The notes: generated from the letters alone by a model not told the origin. Positions 1-8,269 are shown, numbered from the stretch's first letter. The stretch: 64,000 bases of DNA from Roseovarius sp. (GCA_027493545.1 JAOSKR010000001.1:1-64000), one strand, 5' to 3'. Numbers and translations: made by a program.

Positions 1-532
1 GAAGAACGATACAGACATCATCGCCCTGCGTCAGCCGGAATCTGTGGATGACCCGCTGACCGAGATCGCGCGCGACGGGGCGCGACGGATGCTGGCCGCG
101 GCGCTTAGGGCAGAGCCGGCGCCTTCATCACGCGCAGCATGCCAGAGAGACCCTGCCGGACGGCCGCCAGCAGATTGTGCGACGCGATTTACCTGGGTGA
201 GCGCAACATCGAACCGGGATCGGCCGCGCTCGACGTGCAGCGCCCGAAGGTGCGCGACCGCGCCACCGATGTCACGGCCGAGAAGAGGGTCGCTTCACCT
301 CTGCGATCTTGCCGAAATGGGCGCGGCGGTCGCAGAGCTCTCGATGCCTTGCTGCCCGTCCTGTATTTGCGCGGCATCTCGACCTGGGGATTTCCAGGAG
401 GCGCTTACGGCGCTCCTGGGCAAGGATGCCCGCCGAACCTGTCGCCTGGGGTGATCTCCCGCCTGAAGCGCTGGAGTGGAGGCTGGACGACATATGATCG
501 CTGGCAACCGTCCCGATGGGATGCATCTGATG
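1..532 (+). pseudogene. IS256-family transposase, 5' remnant (broken)
   Basis: Reading across three frames gives the first part of an IS256-type (mutator) transposase: IIALRQPESVDDPLTEIARDGAR near position 20-90, then a segment containing YLGERNIEPGSAALDVQRPKVRDR, then a segment matching LPVLYLRGIST and DFQEALTALLGKD, ending in VISRLK and YDRWQ near 510. At least three frameshifts break it. The catalytic core and C-terminus are absent because the IS66 element begins right after. The start lies just left of the window. I recognise the family from its conserved N-terminal motifs. It cannot make a working transposase. Confidence 0.8.
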
Positions 533-546
533 GTAAGTCCGACCTT

Positions 547-954
547 ATGTCCGACTTTATCAACCGCCCTCAAATCGAAGTTCTTTCCGCTGCCGATGGT
601 GATCGCCGCCGGTATTGGTCAGATGATGATAAACTGCGCATTGTGGAGGAGAGCTTTATCGGCCACCGGCAAGGGGCAGCGACAGCGCGACGGCACGGCA
701 TTTGCCGATCGCTCCTGACCACTTGGCGGCGGCAGTATCGAAACGGTGAGCTTGGGTCTTCCCGCCCGGTGTCGTTCGCGCCGGTGACCGTGACAAAGGG
801 AGCTCCCGCGTCGCAAGCAAATCTGGCTGATCCCTGTCCACCTCCGGACTGTCAGGTTGAGATAGCCCTGCCGAATGGCCGCCGACTGATCGTGCCGGTG
901 GGCGTGGAGCCCGAAGCGCTTGCGCGGCTTCTGGCAGTGGTGGACGGGCAATGA
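547..954 (+). CDS. tnpA: IS66 accessory protein TnpA (HTH)
   Basis: 135-residue protein with the IS66 Orf1/TnpA helix-turn-helix region (RRRYWSDDDKLRIVEES, then ATARRHGICRSLLTTWRRQYR at about residues 20-60). The C-terminal part (VEIALPNGRRLIVPVGV and LARLLAVVDGQ) is also typical. I chose ATG 547 because it gives the usual length; the open frame runs further upstream into IS256 debris. The stop overlaps the tnpB start (ATGA), as is normal for IS66. In this family it is needed for transposition together with TnpB, probably as a DNA-binding partner of TnpC. Confidence 0.85.
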   Translation: MSDFINRPQIEVLSAADGDRRRYWSDDDKLRIVEESFIGHRQGAATARRHGICRSLLTTWRRQYRNGELGSSRPVSFAPVTVTKGAPASQANLADPCPPPDCQVEIALPNGRRLIVPVGVEPEALARLLAVVDGQ

Positions 955-1301
955 TCGCGTTTCCGGCGGGCGTGAAGGTTTGGATTGCGGGCGGCATCAC
1001 CGATATGCGGCGGGGCATGAACACGCTGGCGCTACAGGTGCAAGAAGGGCTGGGCCGCGATCCCCATGCGGGTGAGATATTTTGCTTTCGAGGTCGTAAG
1101 GGCGATCTGGTGAAAATCCTTTGGCATGATGGCGTGGGTATGTCGCTTTATCTGAAGCGCTTGGAAGCGGGCAAGTTCATCTGGCCGGTCAGCCGGTCTG
1201 GCGAAGCGGTGCAGATCTCGGCGGCGCAGTTGGGCTATCTTCTGGAGGGCATCGACTGGCGCAATCCACGTTGGACGCAACGCCCTGCAAAGGCTGGATA
1301 A
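951..1301 (+). CDS. tnpB: IS66 accessory protein TnpB
   Basis: 116 residues, the standard size of IS66 TnpB (Orf2). It shows the signature VWIAGGITDMRRGMNTLALQV near the N-terminus and the core GEIFCFRGRKGDLVKILWHDG, followed by LYLKRLEAGKFIWP. The start overlaps the tnpA stop by four bases, which suggests translational coupling. Its exact biochemical role is not known, but it is essential for IS66 transposition. Confidence 0.92.
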   Translation: MIAFPAGVKVWIAGGITDMRRGMNTLALQVQEGLGRDPHAGEIFCFRGRKGDLVKILWHDGVGMSLYLKRLEAGKFIWPVSRSGEAVQISAAQLGYLLEGIDWRNPRWTQRPAKAG

Positions 1302-1361
1302 ATTGCGCTGAGTGGCCTGTTTTTGTTGGTGTTCTGTGGCCGCGGCTGGTAAATATCGGCC

Positions 1362-2993
1362 ATGTCGAATGCCGCCTCCGAACTCGCCAAACTACGTGCT
1401 GCCCTGGCCGCCGCCGAAGCCCGTGCAGATGTTGCGGAAAGCGAGTTGGCACAGGCCCGCGTGGTTGTCTCCTGCTCCGAGGCGATGATCCAGGAGCTCA
1501 AGCTCGAGATCGCCAAACTGCGCCGTGACAAATACGGTATCTCGTCAGAACGGCGCGCCCGGCTGATCGATCAACTGGAACTGCAGCTTGAAGAGCTGGA
1601 AGCGGCGGCCACCGAGGATGCCTTAGCCGCAGAACAGGCGACCGAGAAGGCCAGCACGGTGCGCGCCTTTATGCGCCGCCACCCGGTGCGCAAGCCGTTC
1701 CCCGATCACCTGCCGCGCGAGCGGGTTGTTATCGAGGCACCCGCCGCCTGCACCTGCTGTGGCTCGGATCGGATCGTGAAAATGGGCGAAGATGTCACCG
1801 AGACGCTGGAGGTGATCCCGCGTCAGTGGAAGGTGATCCAGACTGTGCGCGAGAAGTTCACTTGCCGGGCCTGCGAGAAGATCAGCCAGCCGCCAGCCCC
1901 GTTCCATGCGATCCCACGCGGATGGGCTGGACCCAGCCTGATCGCCATGCTGGTCTTTGAGAAGTATGGCCAGCACCAGCCGCTCAATCGGCAGGCCGAG
2001 CGGTTCGCCCGTGAAGGCGTCGAGTTGAGCCTGTCCACCCCGGCAGACCTGGTCGGGCATGCCGCTGTCGCGCTGCAGCCGATCCATGCCCTGATCGAGG
2101 CCCACGTGCTCGCCGCGCACCGCCTGCATGGCGATGACACGACCGTGCCGCTTTTGGCGCGCGGCGGTGCGAAGAAGGCCCGGCTCTGGACCTATGTGCG
2201 CGATGACCGGCCCTGGAATGGTGGCGCGCCACCGGCGGCGTTCTTCCGCTTCTCCCGTGATCGCGCGGCAACCAATCCCAATCAGCATCTGGCCGGATGG
2301 CAGGGGGTCCTGCAAGCCGACGCCTATGGCGGATACAACGATCTTTACCGCGCCGACCGCGATGCGGGCCCGGTGACCAGTGCCTTGTGCTGGGCACATG
2401 CCCGCCGGAAGTTCTTCGAGCTGGCGGATATTGCCGGGAACGTGCGCAAGGGCAAACCCGCCCATCAGATCTCGCCGGTCGCGCTGGAAGCGGTGAAACG
2501 GATCGACGCCATCTTCGACATCGAGCGCGAGATCAACGGGCTGGATGCCGATGCCCGGCTTGCCGCCCGCCGGGAACTATCCCGTCCCCTGGTGAACAGC
2601 CTCCATGACTGGCTTCTGGCAGAGCGCGCGAGACTGTCCAGGCACAACAATGTGGCCAAGGCGATCAACTACATGTTCGAGAAGGACGGCCGTTGGCAGG
2701 CCTTCACGGCCTTCCTGGATGACGGACGCATCTGCTTGACGAACAATGCGGCTGAACGCGCGCTGCGCGGTGTGGCTCTGGGCAGAAAGTCGTGGCTCTT
2801 CGCCGGCTCCGAGCGCGGCGGTGTACGGGCCGCCGCCATGTATACCCTCATCGTCACGGCCAAAATGAACGACATCGACCCGCAGGCTTGGCTGGCCGAT
2901 GTCCTCGCCCAGCTGCCCGACATGCCCGTCTCGCGGGTGCACGAACTTCTGCCCTGGAACTGGAAAGCCCGGCCCATCGCCGAGGCGGCGTGA
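1362..2993 (+). CDS. tnpC: IS66 transposase TnpC (DDE)
   Basis: 543 residues, full length for an IS66 transposase. Order: N-terminal leucine-zipper/coiled-coil region (about 1-90, Ala/Glu/Leu-rich), zinc-finger-like C-x2-C pairs (CTCCGSDR and CRACEK, about 135-175), then the DDE core. The core includes the conserved HGDDTTVPLL (first Asp), QADAYGGYNDLY (second Asp) and LTNNAAERALRGVALGRKSW (catalytic Glu). It ends with the IS66 C-terminal domain (WLADVLAQLPDMPVSRVHELLPWNW). No frame break is seen, so it may be active. It lies 60 bp after tnpB. Confidence 0.93.
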   Translation: MSNAASELAKLRAALAAAEARADVAESELAQARVVVSCSEAMIQELKLEIAKLRRDKYGISSERRARLIDQLELQLEELEAAATEDALAAEQATEKASTVRAFMRRHPVRKPFPDHLPRERVVIEAPAACTCCGSDRIVKMGEDVTETLEVIPRQWKVIQTVREKFTCRACEKISQPPAPFHAIPRGWAGPSLIAMLVFEKYGQHQPLNRQAERFAREGVELSLSTPADLVGHAAVALQPIHALIEAHVLAAHRLHGDDTTVPLLARGGAKKARLWTYVRDDRPWNGGAPPAAFFRFSRDRAATNPNQHLAGWQGVLQADAYGGYNDLYRADRDAGPVTSALCWAHARRKFFELADIAGNVRKGKPAHQISPVALEAVKRIDAIFDIEREINGLDADARLAARRELSRPLVNSLHDWLLAERARLSRHNNVAKAINYMFEKDGRWQAFTAFLDDGRICLTNNAAERALRGVALGRKSWLFAGSERGGVRAAAMYTLIVTAKMNDIDPQAWLADVLAQLPDMPVSRVHELLPWNWKARPIAEAA

Positions 2994-2995
2994 TC

Positions 2996-3217
2996 ATGCA
3001 GCTTAACAAGGTGCATTCCGTCAAGACCATCGACCGCGTTGCAGCCGAGCTCGGAGAAACCGTCGATCGGATCTTCGATCTCGCCATCGATATGGAAGCC
3101 GAAGATGGCGTGATCTGGGTCTACGGCCCCGCCGACGACAGCGTCATCGCATTCACTCCATTCGGCATCGAAAACCTGCGCGAGCTCATCGAAATGGACC
3201 GTCAACACGCGCATTGA
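2996..3217 (+). CDS. small acidic protein carried by the IS66 element
   Basis: 73 residues, starting two bases after the tnpC stop (tgatcATG). It is acidic, with no membrane segment. The pattern VAAELGETVDRIFDLAIDME followed by DGVIWVY suggests a compact alpha/beta fold. It ends about 30 bp before the IS66 right tip, so it travels with the element as a passenger or accessory gene. I recall similar small ORFs at this position in Rhodobacterales IS66 copies, but I know of no function. Confidence 0.6.
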   Translation: MQLNKVHSVKTIDRVAAELGETVDRIFDLAIDMEAEDGVIWVYGPADDSVIAFTPFGIENLRELIEMDRQHAH

Positions 3218-3241
3218 CCTCGCTGTGGCCTACGCCGGATG

Positions 3242-3394
3242 CTTACCCCGGAGTTCGGGGAATGGGTCGCTGTCTTCGGCGATGCCAAGATGACAACCGC
3301 GCTTTTGGATCGCGTCACGCACCACTGCGCCATAATCGAGACTGGCAACAGGTCATACCGCTTCGCGCAGAGCAAACGCCGCACAGAAAAATAA
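3242..3394 (+). pseudogene. istB: IS21-family IstB, C-terminal fragment
   Basis: 50 codons in one frame read [43 protein letters not shown] and a stop. This is the C-terminal end of an IstB helper ATPase (compare the LLDRLTHH...GDSYR stretch of the second istB in this window at 20030-20110). The N-terminal 200 or so residues, including the P-loop, are missing because the IS66 right end cuts in. Confidence 0.8.
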
Positions 3395-3520
3395 CCGCGA
3401 CGCAGACAAAGCCCCCAGACGGACTCGCTATATGAGGGCGGCCCGCCGGGGGCTTTGCCACCCGATAGGCGGGTCAAAATCAAACGCTGAAACCGGGTCA
3501 GTTTTGAACGCTCATTGACA
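3395..3520 (+). repeat. IS21 right end with two terminal repeats
   Basis: Non-coding stretch after the istB fragment. Two imperfect direct repeats, each starting GGGTCA and containing AACGCT, lie at 3471-3491 and 3495-3515 (14 of 21 positions alike), followed by TTGACA at 3515-3520. IS21-family elements have several such transposase-binding repeats at each end, so I place the element's right tip at 3520. The left part of this IS21 is gone. Confidence 0.55.
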
Positions 3521-3540
3521 CCAATCTCCGTCAGAACAGT

Positions 3541-3599
3541 GACGCTGTCCCTTAAGCCGCGCAGAGACCGGGCCACTCGGTAAGGGCGGCGGCAGGGTT
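3541..3599. repeat. short fragment of the IS6-derived repeat
   Basis: About 59 bp resembling the C-terminal end of the two deleted IS6 copies at 5326-5860 and 7664-8194. It shares GCAGAGACCG, GCCACTCGG and GGGCGGCGGC in the same order. It is a third, very short remnant, and it directly abuts the recombinase fragment at 3600. Confidence 0.65.
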
Positions 3600-3702
3600 C
3601 ACCGCGACGTCCGAGGGGCTGGTGATCGATGTCCGGACCGACGGCATCTCGGGCGTCATGCGGGACACGATGGCGCCACGAAAGAAGGTAGCGGCCGAAT
3701 GA
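3600..3702 (+). pseudogene. C-terminal tail of a recombinase-like gene
   Basis: 34 codons ending in GLVIDVRTDGISGVMRDTMA and PRKKVAAE, with the stop overlapping the next start (ATGA at 3699). The stop-start overlap shows this was the upstream gene of an operon with the HTH gene that follows. From memory, such tails belong to site-specific recombinases paired with this HTH protein, but the fragment is too short to be certain. Everything upstream was replaced by the IS6 fragment. Confidence 0.4.
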
Positions 3703-4081
3703 CAAATCTCGACGTGTCCATCCAGATATTCGTGCCGCTCAAGGTCCGCAAGCAGAACGGTCGACCGAAGATCATGCCACCCGCCACCTATCTGCCCAGC
3801 GAAGACCGGACGCAGAATCCGCATATCCTGCGCGCCATCGGCGGGGCGTGGGGCTGGCGGCGGCGCATGGAAGCTGGCGAGTTCAATACCGTCACCGATC
3901 TGGCGAAAGCCGTGGGCTTGCCGAACGCCATGTCAGCCGACAGCTGCGGCTCGCCTATCTCGCGCCGGGTGTCCTCAAGCGCTTGGCCTACAAGCGCGAG
4001 GTGCTCGCTGTGACCCTGTTGAAACTGACCGATGTCGCGGCCTTGCCATGGGACGAGCAGCCGGAGCGGGTGTTCGACTGA
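3699..4081 (+). pseudogene. HTH protein partner of a recombinase, frameshifted
   Basis: The first frame (from ATG 3699) contains SEDRTQNPHILRAIGGAWGW, RRRMEAGEFNTVTDLAKAVG. It then shifts near 3930 to LAERHVSRQLRLAYLAPGVL, KRLAYKREVLAVTLLKLTDV and ends WDEQPERVFD. Together this is a protein of about 127 residues whose middle (DLAKAVGLAERHVSRQLRLAYLAP) is a helix-turn-helix. One base change near 3930 breaks it. Its partner upstream is truncated and its 3' neighbour is convergent with a 3-bp gap. Confidence 0.65.
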
Positions 4082-4084
4082 GCC

Positions 4085-4957
4085 TCAGTGAAAGCTCGCC
4101 TGAAACGTCGTCGCGGTCAGTGAAACGTGGGCATCGAGCGGCGGGTGCAGTTCGAACGCTTTCGGCTCGCGTGAGAAATTCCACAGCCGGAACAGGCGCC
4201 ATTCTGACCGGCGCTCCTCGGCCACGACCAGCTCGTTGCGGGTGATGTGGAAGGGCGTGCGCTCCCATCCGTTCGTGGTCTTGACCTCGATCAGCCGGGG
4301 CAAACCGTCCGGGGCGAAACTTGCGATGTCGTAGCCCGTGCCATCGCCATCCTCCTCCGACACCCAGCGCACCTTGCGCGCCAGATCGTCCCGTCCTGCG
4401 AAGCGTAGAGACGCCCGCTCATGCGCCAGAACGCGCTCTTCGCCGGCACGGCCGAGGGCGCGGTTGCGCTCGTCCCGGCCCGCTACATCGAACTTGCGGG
4501 CGATGTGCAACATCTGCTCCAGCTCCTGCGGCGGCGGCTGGTTCGATAGGGTCGGCGGCGGGCCGATCCATACCTGTGCCGCCTCGCGCAGACCGCCTGC
4601 GGAGGTCAGACCAGGTTGGCGCCCGAGCCAGGCCGGGTTCAGCGCCAGCCACCGCGCCACGGCATCCACCAAGGTTATCTGAAAATTGAACGCGGGCTTG
4701 TAGCCGGGGATCCAGTCCTCGCCGAGCGCCTTCAGCACCGCGCTGATGTTTTGGTGCTTGTACTCGACGGAGCCCTCGGACCGGTCGTTCAGAAGCGGAA
4801 GGAGCGCACGGCGGTGCTCGGCCTTGCTGTAACGGCGCGTGGAGATGTCGTCGGCCAGCATCGCGAAGTAATCCGCGACGATCAGGTCGTTCTCCTCATC
4901 CGTCCAGTGGCCCGTTCGACATTGCGCAAGGCTATGGGCACGAAGTCTGTTTGTCAT
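4085..4957 (-). CDS. DUF3883-type nuclease-like protein
   Basis: 290 residues, one of the few intact genes in the left part. The C-terminal third has the DUF3883 pattern: RNRALGRAGEERVLAHERA (about 170), DGDGTGYDIASFAPDG (about 210) and RLIEVKTTNG (about 230). The D...E-V-K arrangement is the PD-(D/E)XK nuclease signature. No membrane segment or signal peptide is seen. DUF3883 domains are common in restriction and other defence genes, and a defence-like cluster starts 3.4 kb downstream. Its own job is unknown. The start at 4957 has no strong ribosome site that I can see. Confidence 0.7.
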   Translation of the reverse strand: MTNRLRAHSLAQCRTGHWTDEENDLIVADYFAMLADDISTRRYSKAEHRRALLPLLNDRSEGSVEYKHQNISAVLKALGEDWIPGYKPAFNFQITLVDAVARWLALNPAWLGRQPGLTSAGGLREAAQVWIGPPPTLSNQPPPQELEQMLHIARKFDVAGRDERNRALGRAGEERVLAHERASLRFAGRDDLARKVRWVSEEDGDGTGYDIASFAPDGLPRLIEVKTTNGWERTPFHITRNELVVAEERRSEWRLFRLWNFSREPKAFELHPPLDAHVSLTATTFQASFH

Positions 4958-5261
4958 CAGAGACTTTCGGCAGGGTTCTCGCCGGTGTCGCTGATCTCAC
5001 GCACTGCCGCGCTGACTTAGTGATCGGCCGCCACGGAGCTGTCCTTCTGACCGCCCTGCGCCTTCGTGTTGGTTTCCGTCACCGGATTAACTCGCGAACA
5101 GGACGAACCCATGAACGCGGCAACCTATTGTATCTAAAAAGATGTTTTTCACCGTCCCGTGGCCGCCGAGGGGCGCTCGAAGAGAGACGCAGGCCATTCG
5201 GAGACCCATTCTGCGTCAAGCGCCCAGTCTCCGAAGGGCGGATGGCCCGGCCAACGCCCTT
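4958..5261. other. intergenic stretch upstream of the DUF3883 gene
   Basis: About 300 bp with no recognisable gene. The few open frames here have no family signature. It should contain the promoter of the leftward DUF3883 gene, but I see no convincing -35/-10 pair. Confidence 0.4.
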
Positions 5262-5296
5262 TGAAACAAAAAAAGAAAAAGGCCCCAATCGGGGCC
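5262..5296 (-). terminator. Rho-independent terminator, leftward
   Basis: On the minus strand a perfect GGCCCC-GATT-GGGGCC hairpin (5281-5296) is followed by a T-rich run (TTTTTCTTTTTTTG). The stem is only 30 bp from the IS6 copy at 5326. The gene it once ended was probably the deacetylase-like gene now on the other side of that copy. Confidence 0.75.
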
Positions 5297-5325
5297 CTTG
5301 GACGGATTCAGTATCTGAATGTGGC

Positions 5326-5860
5326 GGTGGTGTCAGACAAAGTCGAACCCGTCTCACCAAGGGCAGGATGGCTGCCCCTTTATTCGCGCACAGAGACCGC
5401 GCCACTCGGCGAGGGCGGCGGCGCGTTTTCGCTTGAAATTCGATCTCGAAGTGAGGCTGCGCTCCGTGTTGAAGGGATTGTGGACCGCGGCATGGACGGC
5501 GGCGAATTTCTGCAAACTTCGCATGCGCCTGAAGCGCGGCATCGCCCGCTCTCGCCTTCGGAAAGGCAAGTGCGAATTCCTTGCGCGGTTGTTTTCCCGG
5601 CGACCGGTGGTCTGCCGGTCGCCGATGCCGGGATCGCGCAGCGCGGCGCCAGCCTCATGACTGACATCGATGCCGCGTTCGTGCAGCAGATCCTCGACAT
5701 TGCGAGGCGAGAGCGGGAACCGGACATACATAATCACCGCCGGGCGGATGACCTCCCGGCTGGTCTTGAAGTACTTGCACGGGTCGCGTTTCGTCATGCG
5801 GGCAGGGTAGGGCAGGGCGAAAGTCAGCTGGTCTCAAGCCGGGTTGCTCTGACACTGCCC
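5326..5860 (-). mobile_element. IS6-family derivative, copy A (internally deleted)
   Basis: 535 bp, against roughly 800 bp for a normal IS6-type element. The tips form an imperfect inverted repeat: GGTGGTGTCAGACAAAG at 5326 and, on the minus strand, GGCAGTGTCAGAGCAACC at 5860. The element holds a transposase frame lacking the catalytic core. Copy B (7664-8194) has the same deletion point and is highly similar, so the deletion came before the duplication. Confidence 0.8.
5354..5797 (-). CDS. core-deleted IS6 transposase derivative
   Basis: 147 codons without a stop. The N-terminal part (RDPCKYFKTSREVIRPAV, FPLSPRNVEDLLHERGIDVS) is the IS6 zinc-finger/HTH region. After VSHEAGAALRDPGIG it jumps to the C-terminal part (DRQTTGRRENN, SHLPFRRRERAM, AALAEWRGLC). 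The stretch with the first two catalytic Asp residues is missing, and the catalytic Glu of the usual NRAENSH motif is Arg (NRARNSH). The deletion keeps the frame, so a DNA-binding but inactive protein could be made. It has its own ATG, which copy B lacks. Confidence 0.7.
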   Translation of the reverse strand: MTKRDPCKYFKTSREVIRPAVIMYVRFPLSPRNVEDLLHERGIDVSHEAGAALRDPGIGDRQTTGRRENNRARNSHLPFRRRERAMPRFRRMRSLQKFAAVHAAVHNPFNTERSLTSRSNFKRKRAAALAEWRGLCARIKGQPSCPW

Positions 5861-5946
5861 GCGCGGGTGATCGGTCAACGGGATGCGCCAATCGTCAAAT
5901 CATTGGCGCATGAACCCTGTCATCGCCATCGACCGGCGCCGCTATC

Positions 5947-7116
5947 CTATTGGTCGATCTCGGCCTCGATGGCCGTTCTCACGGCCTTGTCAAAGCCTGA
6001 AAACGCCCGGCCCTTGACGAAGATGATCGGGAAATATTCATACGCATCCGAGACGCCCTCGCTTTGGGGAAACTGAATGCGGTAGCGGTCCAGAAGGCTG
6101 TGGAAGTTCTTGTCGCCGATCAGATGCTCTTCGAGCGGATAGTCAAGCCCGGCCAGAAAGTCCTGCGCATCCTTGCACATCGGCCCGAGGCCATTGTGAA
6201 ACATGACCAGCTTTTCACCGACCGCAGGCAAATCCTGAAGCTGATCCAGCGGCACCACGGGTGTCGGGTCCAGATACTGGACCTCGCGGTTTTCGGGAAT
6301 GTCCGCATATGGGCGCGTGACGACGGCGACGTGATCCAGCCAATCCTCGAACGAGCGCCATTCGACCGCAGGCGACTCCAGCGCATCGGCATAGACGTTC
6401 CAGTATCCGACCTTGGTTCCGCCGATATGGGGATGCGACACCGGGGATCATGCTGTCGGGGCTTTGCGCCAGGCTTGCCTTGACCATGTCCGCGAAATCG
6501 GCGTCGGTGGCCCCTCTCCAGTAAAGGCTGATGTCGCAAAGCGATCCTCTGCCCATTCCGGAAAACTCGACGTTGGAGACCTTGATGATCCCGACATCAT
6601 ATTCCTCGGGTTTGTGGATCAGCGCCCTGATGTCCTCGGTGCCGCGCCCCAGAACATAGGGCACGCCCAATGCCTCGGCCGCCTTGACCGTGTTCTCGTC
6701 ATAGGAGAAATACTTGCAGCCAAAGACCTGCATCGGCTTGCCGGTCAGCGATTCCACATTGGTCTTGACGGCCAGCATCGCCTGATATTGCTCTTCATAT
6801 GGCACGTCCCAGCAGACCTCGGAATTCCCGCCGATGACGGCGTGCCCGTTCTGTGCCAGACGTTTGAAAAGCTGGGGATGGGCGTCAAGCACCGGGCCGG
6901 ATACATCAACCATCGCGGTAAGACCGCGCGCGCGCAGTTCCTTTTTCCCATTGAAGCAATCCGTCCATGTCTTCGTCTTCATCGACGTTGATCAGGAAAA
7001 TCATGCCGTTGGTCGCGTCGGTTTGCGCCTCCGCCTCTGTGTCTTGTGCGCTTGCGGCGCCGCCAACAAGACAGCACAGCGCCATCGCCGGGGATGTCTG
7101 ATGCTTTACGGGTCAT
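5947..7116 (-). pseudogene. exported deacetylase-like protein with glutaredoxin-like C-terminus, frameshifted
   Basis: Joining frames gives a likely signal peptide (MALCCLVGGAASAQ from ATG 7085), then a domain resembling polysaccharide deacetylases (MIFLINVDEDED, RGLTAMVDVSGPVLDAHPQL, NGHAVIGGNSEV, KYFSYDENTVKAAEALG). A thioredoxin/glutaredoxin-like end follows (KLVMFHNGLGPMCKDAQDFL, YFPIIFVKGRAFSGF) with one cysteine at the active-site position instead of a CxxC pair. Frame breaks lie near 7080, 6950 and 6425. It sits 77 bp behind the TraR/DksA gene in the same direction, probably as one operon. The deacetylase assignment is only by pattern. If intact it would act in the periplasm. Confidence 0.5.
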
Positions 7117-7192
7117 GTCCGCCTCCATCATGAACTGAGAAACGTCGGATTGCCGGTGGTCGCGCAGGGCACGATCGGGACCTGCCAAACAG

Positions 7193-7528
7193 CTATGTTT
7201 CCGACGGACTCGCGCCAGCGCAGTGTCGACAAAGATTGGCATAGGGGATGAGATCAAGACGTTCTTCGGCAATCTGCTCGCCGCAGCTCATGCATGTTCC
7301 GTATGTTCCGTTCGCGATGCGTTTGAGTGCCCCGGTCAGAAACCGGGCCTCGCGCAGGCTGGCGCGTCCGATGCCTGCCTGAACCTCGTCATCCTCCCAC
7401 TCGATCGTCTGATCTTCGAGATCCGACAGTTCGGTGTCGTCCAGCACGTCTTCGATTCGTTGCAGGCGCACGCCAAGTTCTTGCAGGCGCGCCTCTATCT
7501 GCCGTTTGCGTTGGGCTGTATCTGTCAT
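7193..7528 (-). CDS. TraR/DksA-type zinc-finger protein
   Basis: 111 residues from ATG 7528 (a TTG six codons upstream is also possible). An N-terminal helical hairpin with acidic residues (RIEDVLDDTELSDLEDQTIE) is followed by a four-cysteine zinc finger, CMSCG...CRHC, with IAEERLDLIPYANLC between. This is the layout of DksA/TraR proteins, which bind the RNA polymerase secondary channel. It is shorter than chromosomal DksA (about 150) and so nearer to the TraR/YbiI size class. The frame is intact. It leads the two-gene module between the IS6 copies. Confidence 0.85.
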   Translation of the reverse strand: MTDTAQRKRQIEARLQELGVRLQRIEDVLDDTELSDLEDQTIEWEDDEVQAGIGRASLREARFLTGALKRIANGTYGTCMSCGEQIAEERLDLIPYANLCRHCAGASPSET

Positions 7529-7663
7529 TTTCTTATCCGGGAACAAAAGCGGGGATCGGGGCAGAACCCGCCGGAATTCTCGCGCGTTCCGATATTCATG
7601 TACCCGTTGGTCCGGCGGTCCGCATTATCACGGATCAAAGTCCGAACGGATAGGTCTCGTCTT

Positions 7664-8194
7664 GGTGCGGCCATCAGACGAAGTCGAACCCCGCCTCACC
7701 AAGGGCAGGAAGGCTGCCCCTTAGGCCGTACAGAGACCGCGCCACTCGGCGAGGGCGGCGGCGCGGTTCAGCTTGAATTTCGATCTGGAAGTGAGGCTGC
7801 GCACCGTGTTGAAGAGGTCGCGGACCGAGGCGTGGACGGCGGCGAATTTCAGCAGGTTTCGCATGCGCCTGAAGCGCAGCATCGCCCGCTCTCGCCTTCG
7901 AAAAGGCAAGTGCGAATTCCTTGCGCGGTTGTTTTCCCACCGACCGGTCGTCTGCCGGTCGCCGATACCGGGATCGCGCAGCGCGGCGCCAGCCTCATGA
8001 CTGACATCGATGCCGCGTTCGTGCAGCAGATCCTCGACATTGCGAGGCGAGAGCGGGAACCGGACATGCATCATCACCGCCAGGCGGATGATCTCCCGGC
8101 TGGTCTTGAAGTACTTGCACGGATCGCGCTTTTTCGTGCAGGCAGGGCAGGGCGAAGGTCAGCTGGTCTCGAGCCGGGTTGCTGTGACACTGCC
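7664..8194 (-). mobile_element. IS6-family derivative, copy B (internally deleted)
   Basis: About 531 bp, same orientation and same internal deletion as copy A. The right tip on the minus strand is GGCAGTGTCACAGCAACC; the other tip is decayed (around 7664-7680). Together the copies bracket a 1.8-kb module with the TraR/DksA and deacetylase-like genes, giving a composite-transposon layout. Neither copy codes for a complete transposase. Confidence 0.78.
7721..8137 (-). pseudogene. core-deleted IS6 transposase derivative, start lost
   Basis: Same fused N- and C-terminal parts as copy A (KRDPCKYFKTSREIIRLAV ... DRQTTGRWENN, NRARNSHLPF, KLNRAAALAEWRGLC). The position of copy A's ATG is missing, and the first usable start (GTG 8077) would remove the DNA-binding N-terminus. 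The catalytic Glu is again Arg. The body is otherwise open and a little closer to normal IS6 transposases than copy A (for example KLNRAAALAEW). Confidence 0.7.
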
Positions 8195-8269
8195 CGCGAG
8201 GCCTTCGGGCGCGTTCCCCTCGGGCCGCGCGGCCAAGCTCAGGTGGTATCGCGATTGAACCACCCCGCC

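Larger units (their letters stand above)
533..3246 (+). mobile_element. IS66-family insertion sequence, apparently complete
   Basis: About 2.7 kb with the typical IS66 order tnpA-tnpB-tnpC plus a small accessory gene. The left end starts GTAAGTCC and the right end is GGATGCTTAC, so the tips are inverted (GTAAG/CTTAC) with weak similarity further in. All three transposition genes are open, which is unusual in this window. No 8-bp target duplication is visible: the left flank is IS256 sequence and the right flank is an IS21 istB fragment. The element therefore sits on a deletion or recombination junction rather than in a clean insertion site. The exact ends are my estimate. Confidence 0.75.

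Noticed and set aside
3214..3435. 73-codon frame after the IS66 accessory gene
   Set aside because: A different frame of the same stretch gives a clear IstB C-terminus.
5326..8194. A functional composite transposon
   Set aside because: Both flanking copies lack the catalytic core, so it cannot move by itself.
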